46,304 nucleotides of DNA from a virus, in the IMG/VR virus record IMGVR_UViG_3300006924_000044, positions 1-46,304 of that record. One strand, written 5' to 3'. How positions within the stretch are numbered: the stretch's first letter is position 1; each line of letters starts with the position of its first letter. Below, piece by piece: positions 18,767 to 25,591 of the stretch. The notes beneath the pieces were generated by a model. It had not been told where the DNA came from, ran no database searches, and saw only the letters and a program-made list of their open reading frames with translations. The position numbers and the translations under genes were made by a program.

Positions 18767-19561
18767 TTATGCGATTTCTTTTTCGATTTGCGCTAGGACT
18801 GGCGAAGCTGCCTCTGTTAAACAGTACCTGACAAATATATCCATCGGATCTTTACCTATAGGTACTACTATGATTACTTTATTTGTATCATACCATCTGA
18901 TGGCATCCTCGGATAGCTTTATGATTTGCATCTTTTCAGCCTGTCTAAGCTTAGCCTTCATAGTGACTACTGGATTATCGAATGAATCGATAAAAGTCTG
19001 TGGTGAAGCTTTAGCCTTTAGCAAAAGGTCGTGCTTAATCTCACTGGCTGGACGATCAGTATCAATAGAGAATGATATAGCTACGGCCATTAGCTCATCT
19101 AGATCCTTAGACCTGAGCAATGTAACAGCATCATGAACCAAGAACTCATCATCTACCGTTTTTTCGATCTTACCTGAGTTGTCCTCCATGTAAAACTTAG
19201 AGCCTCCGTTAGCCATATTATGAGGGCTTAACTCAAGGAACCTCTGAAGGTTAGGCTGTTCGGGCTTTACGAATAGATTCTTATCCCTGAATACGATTGG
19301 CGATTTAGTAGCAAATTCTGATTGCTCATCCTTGAATACTGAGTTCTCCGATGCGCAGTACCTTATTGCTCTTACCCGATTAGACTCTTCGTCAAATACT
19401 GTTGTATCGCTTTGATTCAACATAAGAACATTACCACCCTTAGGGGCAATCCACCTCTTAATGGACTTTCCTGTTGGGACGGGGGGCTTCATACCCTCGA
19501 TTAAGATAGACTTTGATTTGGCGGGACGCCCACGCTTTTTGGCTTGTTGTAATTGTGCCAT
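18767..19561 (-). CDS. AT-hook containing conserved phage protein
   Basis: 264 residues. The N-terminus, AKKRGRPAKSKS, contains the AT-hook core R-G-R-P flanked by Lys, a minor-groove DNA-binding motif. The middle has VRAIRYCASENSVFKDEQS, PIVFRDKNLFV and LELSPHNMANGG, an order I recall from other marine and Bacteroidetes phage proteins. The C-terminal third (about 190-264) is helical and ends in a small beta pair, with a possible winged-helix shape. Its location between capsid and connector genes suggests a DNA-contacting virion or packaging protein. An AT-rich leader precedes the ATG and a strong terminator follows. Confidence 0.7.
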   Translation of the reverse strand: MAQLQQAKKRGRPAKSKSILIEGMKPPVPTGKSIKRWIAPKGGNVLMLNQSDTTVFDEESNRVRAIRYCASENSVFKDEQSEFATKSPIVFRDKNLFVKPEQPNLQRFLELSPHNMANGGSKFYMEDNSGKIEKTVDDEFLVHDAVTLLRSKDLDELMAVAISFSIDTDRPASEIKHDLLLKAKASPQTFIDSFDNPVVTMKAKLRQAEKMQIIKLSEDAIRWYDTNKVIIVVPIGKDPMDIFVRYCLTEAASPVLAQIEKEIA

Positions 19562-19591
19562 AATTAAATAAAATTAAAAAAATAAATAAAA

Positions 19592-20029
19592 TCAGGAAAC
19601 GGTTGCACTAACAATCGAACCTCCGTTTCTAAGAACCCATGCAGTTCCCATCCATACAAGATTTAATACGACAGGAAAATCTCTTGATGTACTAGTTGTC
19701 AATGAGAATTCATCTGAATTAGCATCTAATCCTGTAAAGCTCACCAGAATTTGATTGTCTCCATCAGCACCTTGCAAATAAAGTATAATCTCCGTGCCTA
19801 AGGTTTTAGCATTTGGAATGTTAACCTTTAGGTTTCCGTTAACTTCAGCGACGAAGTTTGGATCATTTGGAGCTCCAATAGATGACTGTTCTTCATTAGA
19901 AATAAGAAAAAAGCTAGTTTTTAATGGAAGAGTAATTGAGTCATTAGCTCCGACGCTTGCGTAAGAGTATGGATCGCCACCTAAGAAAAAGGAGGAGAAA
20001 TTTTGGATTCTTGGTGCTATTCTGGGCAT
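19592..20029 (-). CDS. small beta-rich virion protein (possible head fibre or decoration)
   Basis: 145 residues, mostly beta strands rich in Asn, Ser and Thr. The C-terminal segment VVLNLVWMGTAWVLRNGG is typical of the last strands of phage fibre tips and trimerising beta-sandwiches. No signal peptide or catalytic motif is visible. It directly follows the capsid gene beyond a hairpin, so it may be made at a lower level than the capsid. Head fibre or decoration is an inference from position and fold character. Confidence 0.6.
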   Translation of the reverse strand: MPRIAPRIQNFSSFFLGGDPYSYASVGANDSITLPLKTSFFLISNEEQSSIGAPNDPNFVAEVNGNLKVNIPNAKTLGTEIILYLQGADGDNQILVSFTGLDANSDEFSLTTSTSRDFPVVLNLVWMGTAWVLRNGGSIVSATVS

Positions 20030-20050
20030 GGTTTATGTTTTTACGTTATA

Positions 20051-20079
20051 GTAAAGAGGCAGGGGCCGAAGCCCCCGCC
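20051..20079 (-). terminator. hairpin terminator/attenuator after the capsid gene
   Basis: On the minus strand GGCGGGGGC-TTCG-GCCCCTGCC (20058-20079) forms a 9-bp, very GC-rich stem with a UUCG loop and one G-U pair. The following tract TCTTTACT is only partly T-rich, so termination may be partial. It lies just after the major capsid gene, consistent with capping expression of downstream genes or stabilising the 3' end of the capsid mRNA. Confidence 0.7.
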
Positions 20080-20096
20080 CATTACCTTCTAATTTA

Positions 20097-21446
20097 TTAC
20101 GTGAGCAATACGTGCTGGTTAGCACCGCGAGTCACCAACGCACACTCTGATCTGTAGTGGAACTTAGCGACGTCTTGGTTATTCGTTTTGAATCCGAGTA
20201 CATCACCACCTTCGACCCAGTGGTTCATTTCACGATCTTGCTTGTAGTACATCTGCAATGATGGGGCTCTTTCGCCTGTTCTTGCATCAGCAACTTGCGT
20301 CATTGGAACCATAGCTCCTTTGTAGAAACCACCACCTACAGCGTTATTGAGAGAACCAGCCAGGGTAGGATCATTCAATAGCTTCCAGTCATGCTTGTGG
20401 AAGGTATAACCGCCACGAGTGAATGACTTAAAGCCAAGGTTCACAGCCATATCCTGAGAGTTATTGAATGCACCGAATTGAGATGCCAAACCACCAGTGA
20501 TGGTGTCTCCAACACCAGCAGCTAAGATATCATCAATATTTAAAGAAGCAGCTCTATTCAAGTACATAGCGTACTCAGAAGGAGCCCCCTGCGCGTCAAG
20601 CTCAAGGATGATATCATCAATCTCTGCAAGTGTTGCAGAGACGCCAAAGCCCGCTGAAACGATACCTCTGTCACTCAAAGCAGAGAAGTAACCCTCAGTA
20701 CCTACGATACCGTCATTTCCTGTAGCAGTTCCTGCTTGACGCTCACCAAAGAGCATGAGCATCTCACGCTGATCCATGAATCTCTTACGAGTATCATTCT
20801 CACCCTTCAAGTACCATCTGTAATCACCATTACCAGTATTGATCCAACCTACGTTAGATGCCTGTGATCCATTCACATGGAATGTCTCTCTTGCAATGAT
20901 GAAGTCCTGAGTTCTCTTGTTGATCTCTGTTTGGTAGAAATCATCTGGCTGAGAAGCGCCCTGCGCAGCAATGTTACCTATCACAGAAAAATGATCAGTG
21001 CCACCAGTAGCCTGCAGCAAAGTAACACCTGCCAGTGAGCGAACGGACATAGTTGTAGCTCCGAGGCTTTCCTCCACCAAGAGCACATCACCAGTGTTTT
21101 GACTCAAGAGTACATCATTAGCTCTTGCTCCTGCTCCAGAGGGAACGGTCATGTTTAAAGCGCCGTAAGCAGTCGCTGTCGTCCCAACTGTAGCAGTGAA
21201 GGCTTTGTGCAAACGACCCTCCTCCCAGTACTGGATTTGATCAGAAGTTCCAGCGTTCTTCTTTGCACCAGTCAATTCCAAGAATCCTGTAATGCCTTGA
21301 TCTCCAAACGTCTTAACGTAGAGATCCATATTGTCTGGTTTGTTATATTCCAGCAATTCACCTAGAGCAACGTAGTTGTCTGGTGTTTGTTTTAGTCCTG
21401 GAACTTTATTACTTCCATTCCCTAAAGCTTGTCCTGTAGCAGCCAT
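20097..21446 (-). CDS. major capsid protein
   Basis: 449 residues, immediately downstream of a scaffold-like gene and followed by a strong hairpin. Composition is rich in Gly, Ala and Asn with few Cys, as for HK97-fold capsid proteins. Features include LLEYNKPDNMDLYVKTFGDQ near the N-terminus, a long alpha segment (YQTEINKRTQDFIIARETF), a spine-like helix SATLAEIDDIILELD, and a C-terminal run NHWVEGGDVLGFKTNNQD. I see no prohead protease in the window and no clear cleaved delta domain; the separate scaffold probably replaces it. Crass-like MCPs are of similar length. Confidence 0.8.
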   Translation of the reverse strand: MAATGQALGNGSNKVPGLKQTPDNYVALGELLEYNKPDNMDLYVKTFGDQGITGFLELTGAKKNAGTSDQIQYWEEGRLHKAFTATVGTTATAYGALNMTVPSGAGARANDVLLSQNTGDVLLVEESLGATTMSVRSLAGVTLLQATGGTDHFSVIGNIAAQGASQPDDFYQTEINKRTQDFIIARETFHVNGSQASNVGWINTGNGDYRWYLKGENDTRKRFMDQREMLMLFGERQAGTATGNDGIVGTEGYFSALSDRGIVSAGFGVSATLAEIDDIILELDAQGAPSEYAMYLNRAASLNIDDILAAGVGDTITGGLASQFGAFNNSQDMAVNLGFKSFTRGGYTFHKHDWKLLNDPTLAGSLNNAVGGGFYKGAMVPMTQVADARTGERAPSLQMYYKQDREMNHWVEGGDVLGFKTNNQDVAKFHYRSECALVTRGANQHVLLT

Positions 21447-21465
21447 ATTTTCTTATTTTAAAAGT

Positions 21466-22572
21466 TTAAACGAACCCAAAGCCGTTCTGCTGACCGTATG
21501 CTTGTTTTAGTTGATCAGAGAGCGTGTTGCCTTGAGATGTGTTTGTGTTTTGTTTAGGGGTTTCTGTAGTTACGTTAGCTGCTGTATTTAACAGATTCTT
21601 TTGACCATCACCAAGTCCGCGTGTGTACGCAGCTTTAACAATTTTGTCAACGTTATCTACTACCGCTCTGTGAGAGGACAGCTTATCGTAATCCCAGGAA
21701 CCATCCTGATTAATATAATCATCGAAGTACTCATCGAGACGAGCATTCTTTGACTTGAGTTGACTTTTGTATTGATCATCCAGTCCAAACTCAAAGGTCT
21801 TGTCTTCTCCTAGGTCAAACTCTAGACCTGTGAGTGCATCAACCTCTGATGACATTTGATTAATCCAATCGTCTGTGATTATAGACTCCTGCTGTGGGGC
21901 TGATTCTTCATCCTTAGGAGCAGAGTAGCTGTCTCTCATCCTATTGATTTCAGATCTGGCCTTATCGCCATCTATCTTCATTTGGAGTTGCGCAAGCCTA
22001 ACCTCGTCATCCGTATGGACATCTGGATTATTCTTGTACTTACTCCCAATTAAAAGTCCCAACTCTTCATAAGAAAGGTTCGGGTAGTTATTAGCCATTT
22101 CAATTTGAATGGCTGTCATGTCATCCATACCTTCAGGATTCAACGACTGATACCTGAACCAATCTTCTGGCGCTCTGCCCGTTTCTTCAACGAACTTAGC
22201 GATAGCGCTGATTCTTTCATCCAAGGCTGGTGCCTCAGATTGTTGAGCCTCCATAAGTTCGTCAATGCTACTGACTTCTCTCCCAAGCTTTTGGCTTAAG
22301 AAATCCATTACTGCAGACTCGACTTCCTGTGGTGAAGGCTCTGATGTAGTTGATGGCTCAGCGATCTCTTGCTGTTCAGCCTCAACTGGTTGTTCTGTAT
22401 TCTCTTGTACAGGCTCCTCAACAGCAGGTTGTGTAACCGTTTCTTGAATAGTCTGTTCTTGCGCAGCCTGCTCTACAGGTTGCTCGGTAGCCTCAGGCTC
22501 CATAGAAGCCATTACAGCTTCTGGTGAGTCAAAGGTTTCAATCTTACCGATTCCTTCAAATTCGTTTTCCAT
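21466..22572 (-). CDS. capsid scaffold protein
   Basis: 368 residues, extremely acidic. The first 90 residues are Glu/Gln/Pro/Thr-rich and disordered (EQPVEQAAQEQTIQE). A helical middle with DFLSQKLGREVSSIDELMEA follows, then a charged linker and a C-terminal helix ending QLKQAYGQQNGFGFV. Composition, size and position directly before the capsid gene fit an assembly scaffold that binds capsid subunits through its C-terminus and leaves before packaging. The ATG is preceded by the A/T-rich stretch TTTAATTTTAA rather than a Shine-Dalgarno sequence. Confidence 0.75.
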   Translation of the reverse strand: MENEFEGIGKIETFDSPEAVMASMEPEATEQPVEQAAQEQTIQETVTQPAVEEPVQENTEQPVEAEQQEIAEPSTTSEPSPQEVESAVMDFLSQKLGREVSSIDELMEAQQSEAPALDERISAIAKFVEETGRAPEDWFRYQSLNPEGMDDMTAIQIEMANNYPNLSYEELGLLIGSKYKNNPDVHTDDEVRLAQLQMKIDGDKARSEINRMRDSYSAPKDEESAPQQESIITDDWINQMSSEVDALTGLEFDLGEDKTFEFGLDDQYKSQLKSKNARLDEYFDDYINQDGSWDYDKLSSHRAVVDNVDKIVKAAYTRGLGDGQKNLLNTAANVTTETPKQNTNTSQGNTLSDQLKQAYGQQNGFGFV

Positions 22573-22590
22573 TAAAATTAAATTATGTTT

Positions 22591-22995
22591 TTATGCCAAA
22601 GTCACAGCTGAGCTATCCAATCCGAATACCCCATACTCGACCATAGTATCAACTTTCGTGGCGTAGCACTTGAACGTTTTATCCACCGCAACAGGGATAA
22701 AAGCAAATTCACCTCCTCCAATCTTAGCTACGAGATCATCGTTATCTGAATCTTGGTAGATATAGATAAAGTTTTCTTGCTCAGAATCAAGGTTCTGAAC
22801 ATACATATACGCTGATGTGAGCTTGTCATCTGCTTTATAGACAACAAGAGCACTAGCGTTAACGGAAGTTTGCGCCACCTTAGCTCTAATCATACTACCC
22901 GCATCAGCCTCAAGGTTGATTGAAGTAGAAAGATTCAAAGCGCTGCTCATTACATCAGCACTACTTAAGCCTAAAGAGACTCTAATAGTTGCCAT
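22591..22995 (-). CDS. decoration-like virion protein, paralog A
   Basis: 134 residues of beta-rich sequence starting MATIRVSLGLSSADVMSSAL. It aligns along its length with the upstream 133-residue protein: LSSAD near the start, SAYMYVQNLDSEQENFIYI in the middle, EFAFIPV, and TMVEYGVFGLD at the end. The two are therefore tandem paralogs. Their ends touch at TAATG. A location just before the scaffold and capsid genes suggests a capsid decoration or head-associated role. I do not recognise a named family. Confidence 0.65.
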   Translation of the reverse strand: MATIRVSLGLSSADVMSSALNLSTSINLEADAGSMIRAKVAQTSVNASALVVYKADDKLTSAYMYVQNLDSEQENFIYIYQDSDNDDLVAKIGGGEFAFIPVAVDKTFKCYATKVDTMVEYGVFGLDSSAVTLA

Positions 22996-23396
22996 TATGC
23001 TTCAAAGATTACCATGTACTCAACAGTCATGTTGACAGAGCTGGTATCAATATCAATATCGTTTGATCCATCCCATGGGAAGAAAGCCCAATCGCCAGCA
23101 TAAAGACTACCCAAGTTTAAGTTAGCTGCGCCCAACTCAATGGTAATGAATTCAGCAGCAGTGGTTGAGGTATTCTTAATGTAAACCTTGTGAGCTTTAG
23201 AGTCTGTATAGTCAGCAGCATCGATCAACTTTGCGGCAGTCGATGCACTAGCGTAAAACTTCCGAGCTACCCCAGTGGTTTGATCTAGTCCAGTAGTTAC
23301 CCCAGCCTTAGTTAAAGTAGCTGTAGTATTTAGGGACAAAGCATCGCCCGTGAGGTCAGCGCTAGAGAGTGTAATTGTTGCGGTTGTTGTAGCCAT
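22995..23396 (-). CDS. decoration-like virion protein, paralog B
   Basis: 133 residues starting MATTTATITLSSADLTGDAL, with KVYIKNTSTTAAEFITIELG, GDWAFFPWDGSND and a final MTVEYMVIFEA. Strand order and several short motifs match its neighbour at 22591-22995. It follows its own promoter (TATATTTGC at 23416-23424) with a 19-base A/T-rich leader and so heads the unit that runs through scaffold and capsid. That suggests it is an abundant virion protein. Confidence 0.65.
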   Translation of the reverse strand: MATTTATITLSSADLTGDALSLNTTATLTKAGVTTGLDQTTGVARKFYASASTAAKLIDAADYTDSKAHKVYIKNTSTTAAEFITIELGAANLNLGSLYAGDWAFFPWDGSNDIDIDTSSVNMTVEYMVIFEA

Positions 23397-23415
23397 TATT
23401 GTTGTTTATATAAAT

Positions 23416-23424
23416 GCAAATATA
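23416..23424 (-). promoter_or_regulatory. Bacteroidetes-type promoter for the decoration-scaffold-capsid unit
   Basis: The minus strand reads AATTGT then TATATTTGC, 19 bases before the ATG at 23396, with leader ATTTATATAAACAACAATA. The A/T-rich leader lacks a Shine-Dalgarno sequence. This is the nearest promoter upstream of the capsid gene. Confidence 0.6.
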
Positions 23425-23428
23425 ACAA

Positions 23429-23677
23429 TTAATTTTTAGGCTTCTTCTTCACTTTAAATCTATCAACTCTACCCTCTTTTCTTTTCTTCCTTCTGGCGGC
23501 TCTTCTCTCAGAGGGGCTTAACTCACTCCACGTAGTTGGAGTATTAGAAGATATTTTTTTTGTTGGTCTGAAGGTCTTTCGTTTTCCTCCAGTATCTTTT
23601 TCACCAGACTCCGTTTGCCAGTCTTCTTTAAACCAGCGCTTAAGGTTTAATCCAGCCTTAGTTTTTCTTACCGCCAT
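23429..23677 (-). CDS. small basic protein, DUF5872-like RPTKK motif
   Basis: 82 residues, very rich in Lys and Arg. The core FRPTKKISSNTPTTWSELSP, followed by SERRAARRKK, matches the conserved phrase I associate with DUF5872-type proteins of marine phages and giant viruses. These are small basic proteins of unknown function. The N-terminus is LKRWFKEDWQTESGEKDTGG. It overlaps the start of the next small Cys-rich gene, suggesting coupled translation. Possible roles are nucleic-acid binding or virion packaging, but none is shown. Confidence 0.6.
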   Translation of the reverse strand: MAVRKTKAGLNLKRWFKEDWQTESGEKDTGGKRKTFRPTKKISSNTPTTWSELSPSERRAARRKKRKEGRVDRFKVKKKPKN

Positions 23678-23846
23678 TACCCCAGTTATTAGATCCCACC
23701 TTTCTACACTTAGCTAAAGCCCCAGAAGCGTAAGCAGACGGCCAAACTTTGTATCTAGATTTTACCTTTCTATAACAGGCATCCTTGACGGTACCGCCCT
23801 TCTTGTAACTTTCACAACCGCAACCGCATCCCTTCTTAACTCTCAT
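23658..23846 (-). CDS. small Cys-rich KGG protein
   Basis: 62 residues, basic. It begins MRVKKGCGCGCESYKKGGTV, with three Cys in a CGCGC cluster and a KKGG motif. It continues CYRKVKSRYKVWPSAYASGA then LAKCRKVG. The W-P-S-A-Y-x-S-G-x-L-x-x-CRK phrase is one I have seen in marine phage and giant-virus small proteins alongside the RPTKK type. The five Cys could bind zinc. The N-terminus MRVKK/R is shared with the partial gene at 1-1007 and the 18-residue peptide at 45630-45686. Confidence 0.6.
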   Translation of the reverse strand: MRVKKGCGCGCESYKKGGTVKDACYRKVKSRYKVWPSAYASGALAKCRKVGSNNWGNGGKKN

Positions 23847-24024
23847 GGCTTGCTAATTTAAATTTAGCTTCCTTTACGGCCCCAGGATGAGGTTTGTAAT
23901 CCCCCTTCATTAGAAAATACCTACCTCGATCTAGCATCCAGTGAAAACCATCAGGAGCAGGAACAGACTTAGTAGCTGAGCTTACCTTTAACTTACCTCC
24001 TTTGTTGTACTTGACTGCATTCAT
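23836..24024 (-). CDS. small KGG protein with FHWM/HPGAVKEAKF motif
   Basis: 62 residues starting MNAVKYNKGGKLKV, then PAPDGFHWMLDRGRYFLMKG and PHPGAVKEAKFKL. The G-[FY]-H-W-M … LMKG … H-x-G-A-x-x-x-A-K-F pattern looks like a conserved small domain of marine phages whose function I do not know. It overlaps its neighbours by 11 and 4 bases, in a compact chain of five short genes. Confidence 0.55.
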   Translation of the reverse strand: MNAVKYNKGGKLKVSSATKSVPAPDGFHWMLDRGRYFLMKGDYKPHPGAVKEAKFKLASHES

Positions 24025-24230
24025 TGCATTTGATTCTTTGCAAGCAAGAGCTTGATCTCCTGGATGTCTTTTAGAAGCTGTTTTACATCTTCTCGGAACT
24101 CACCGCTATCCGCTTCTAGTGCGGAAACCCTTGCCGACAGCTTACTATAGTCAGAGTGAAACTTCACCCAACCACCTACTAAAGATCCTGCAACGAGCAG
24201 GAATTCAAAATGAGAAATATTTTCTGGCAT
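24021..24230 (-). CDS. small membrane-anchored coiled-coil protein (holin/XhlA-like)
   Basis: 69 residues. Residues about 8-24 are hydrophobic (FEFLLVAGSLVGGWVKF), followed by a heptad-rich helix with SKLSARVSALEADSG and KQLLKDIQEIKLLLAKN. One N-terminal TM helix plus a coiled coil is the layout of XhlA-like or accessory holin proteins. It is the only membrane protein in the small-gene chain. A lysis role is possible but unproven; a structural membrane tether is an alternative. Confidence 0.5.
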   Translation of the reverse strand: MPENISHFEFLLVAGSLVGGWVKFHSDYSKLSARVSALEADSGEFREDVKQLLKDIQEIKLLLAKNQMQ

Positions 24231-24243
24231 CTCAACTTCTTAA

Positions 24244-24537
24244 TCAACAGTTCCACTTCCGTAACGCAAGAGCCTTCCTGGTTGGTTTACCATTAGGCTT
24301 CTTCATAGGTCCTTTCACGCCAGACATCCTAGCACAAAAAGACTTTCTTCTTTTCGCTGCCTTACTTCCTTTCTTGAGCTTAGATGGGGGTGTAGTAACG
24401 GCAGTCTTCAGGTTGCTACCTGTTTCTGCGTTATACTTCTTTACACCAGCGGCAGTAAGTCCGCCAGAACGAGACTTATGCTTGCCCATCTTGAGGCTTA
24501 CATTGCCTCCCTTTTTGTATTTTTTGCAACAGCGCAT
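24244..24537 (-). CDS. small basic protein, DUF6321-like (GGLTAAGVKKYN…KSFCARM)
   Basis: 97 residues from ATG 24537; an upstream ATG at 24570 would put the promoter inside the coding frame and is rejected. It begins MRCCKKYKKGGNV, then SGGLTAAGVKKYNAETGSNL, KKGSKAAKRRKSFCARMSGV and ends TRKALALRKWNC. This phrase order matches a small domain (DUF6321, as I recall) found in marine phages, cyanophages and some bacteria, function unknown. It is strongly positive, with four Cys. A terminator and a leaderless promoter precede it, so it starts the small-gene unit 24537 to 23429. Confidence 0.65.
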   Translation of the reverse strand: MRCCKKYKKGGNVSLKMGKHKSRSGGLTAAGVKKYNAETGSNLKTAVTTPPSKLKKGSKAAKRRKSFCARMSGVKGPMKKPNGKPTRKALALRKWNC

Positions 24538-24540
24538 ACC

Positions 24541-24549
24541 GCAAATATA
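24541..24549 (-). promoter_or_regulatory. Bacteroidetes-type promoter, leaderless placement, for the small basic gene chain
   Basis: The minus strand reads TTTTTTGTTTTTAT then TATATTTGC, 3 bases (GGT) before the ATG at 24537. It directly follows a terminator, as at 18724-18760. Confidence 0.65.
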
Positions 24550-24552
24550 ATA

Positions 24553-24580
24553 AAAACAAAAAAGACCCACTAGGGGCCTT
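24553..24580 (-). terminator. intrinsic terminator before the small basic gene chain
   Basis: The minus strand AAGGCCC-CTAGT-GGGTCTT (24562-24580) is a 7-bp stem with one G-U pair, followed by TTTTG-TTTTT. It follows the stop codon of the 90-residue gene (24605-24877) by about 25 bases. Confidence 0.7.
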
Positions 24581-24604
24581 CATTGTATTGTAAGCTTCTG
24601 ATTA

Positions 24605-24877
24605 TCAGCTGTTCAGTGTAGCTTCAGGAAATGCCTGAGATACAGCTGAATCTACGATCACGTCTAAATCTGTTTCTCCAGCAGAGTTATTGTACTGAAC
24701 ATTAAGGTTGTGTTCGAATACGCCCCCGTTCTCTACTGCTTTCATGCTAATGTATACGTTCTCTTCATGAACGCTTACCTGCATAACAGATAGGGTTGGG
24801 TTTAGAATAGTAAAGTGATTCTCGAACTCTTTCTCACCTGCGATAGACCAGGATTTCGATTGAAATGTAAATGCCAT
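24605..24877 (-). CDS. small beta-rich protein of unknown function
   Basis: 90 residues: MAFTFQSKSWSIAGEKEFEN, then strands ILNPTLSVMQVSVHEENVYI, FEHNLNV, and an acidic C-terminal helix DLDVIVDSAVSQAF. There is no Cys, signal peptide or known motif. It has its own promoter box (24895-24903) with a 17-base leader and its own terminator, so it forms a one-gene unit. A virion accessory role is inferred from context. Confidence 0.55.
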   Translation of the reverse strand: MAFTFQSKSWSIAGEKEFENHFTILNPTLSVMQVSVHEENVYISMKAVENGGVFEHNLNVQYNNSAGETDLDVIVDSAVSQAFPEATLNS

Positions 24878-24894
24878 AATGTTGTTTTATAAGT

Positions 24895-24903
24895 GCAAAT
24901 ATA
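24895..24903 (-). promoter_or_regulatory. Bacteroidetes-type promoter for the 90-residue gene
   Basis: The minus strand reads TTTAAT then TATATTTGC, with a 17-base leader ACTTATAAAACAACATT before ATG 24877. It begins right after the stop of the LamG gene at 24905. Confidence 0.6.
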
Positions 24904-24904
24904 A

Positions 24905-25591
24905 TTAAATAAATCGATTCTTTAGTGCGTTGTAGTTTTGAAGTATCTCTGTAGAGGAAAGAGCCCTGTCATATACCTGTACGACCGCTATTTTACCATT
25001 AAAAAAAGCAGCTAAACTAGAGCTCTTTCTAGCGCCTATAAGTGCATCACCAGTAGACCCATTACCTAGTAAGCTATAGGGGAAGCTACCTGTGGCTTTT
25101 TCAACCCCATTGAATTGGATCTTTATATTGGTTCCATCCGATGTAAAAGAAACCATCGTCCAAGTATCATCTGGGATAGTATCTGTAGTTACAAACTGAA
25201 GATTTTGGTTTCCAGATGTATGGAAACCAATGGCCCTTATTTTGTTATCTGCCTCCATCAAAAACTGCCAGTTTCTAATAGATACTGCCGAGTCATCGCT
25301 TGTTAATATTTGGCCAGCCGAAGTGGTTGCACTTGGGTTAATCCATGCAGAAACTGTAATGTTAGCAGGTATGACAAGGGATTTTATATCCGTATATTCA
25401 TTAGACCCATTAAAGTAAAAACTACCCCCATCGCCAGAATCGAACGTAGGTGTGTTTTTTAGAGTACCATCAGTGTTACCCACTAAGTCGGACCATGTGG
25501 TTCCTGACCCTGAATAGCTATTACCATTAGCTGCATCCACGTAGAACACCAACCCATCCGTCACTATACTTTTACCGAAACTGTAACTCAT
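24905..25591 (-). CDS. LamG-domain (concanavalin-like) protein, copy 3
   Basis: 228 residues. The start has IVTDGLVFYVDAANGNSYSG, SGTTWSDLVGN, and PTFDSGDGGSFYFNGSNEY. The middle is a LamG-type jelly roll (ITVSAWINPSAT, WTMVSFTSDGTNIKIQFNG) and the end is VYDRALSSTEILQNYNALKN. LamG folds commonly bind glycans. It is the third of three tandem copies. Its start overlaps the previous gene's stop as ATGA. It is probably a receptor-binding or virion-surface accessory protein. Confidence 0.8.
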   Translation of the reverse strand: MSYSFGKSIVTDGLVFYVDAANGNSYSGSGTTWSDLVGNTDGTLKNTPTFDSGDGGSFYFNGSNEYTDIKSLVIPANITVSAWINPSATTSAGQILTSDDSAVSIRNWQFLMEADNKIRAIGFHTSGNQNLQFVTTDTIPDDTWTMVSFTSDGTNIKIQFNGVEKATGSFPYSLLGNGSTGDALIGARKSSSLAAFFNGKIAVVQVYDRALSSTEILQNYNALKNRFI

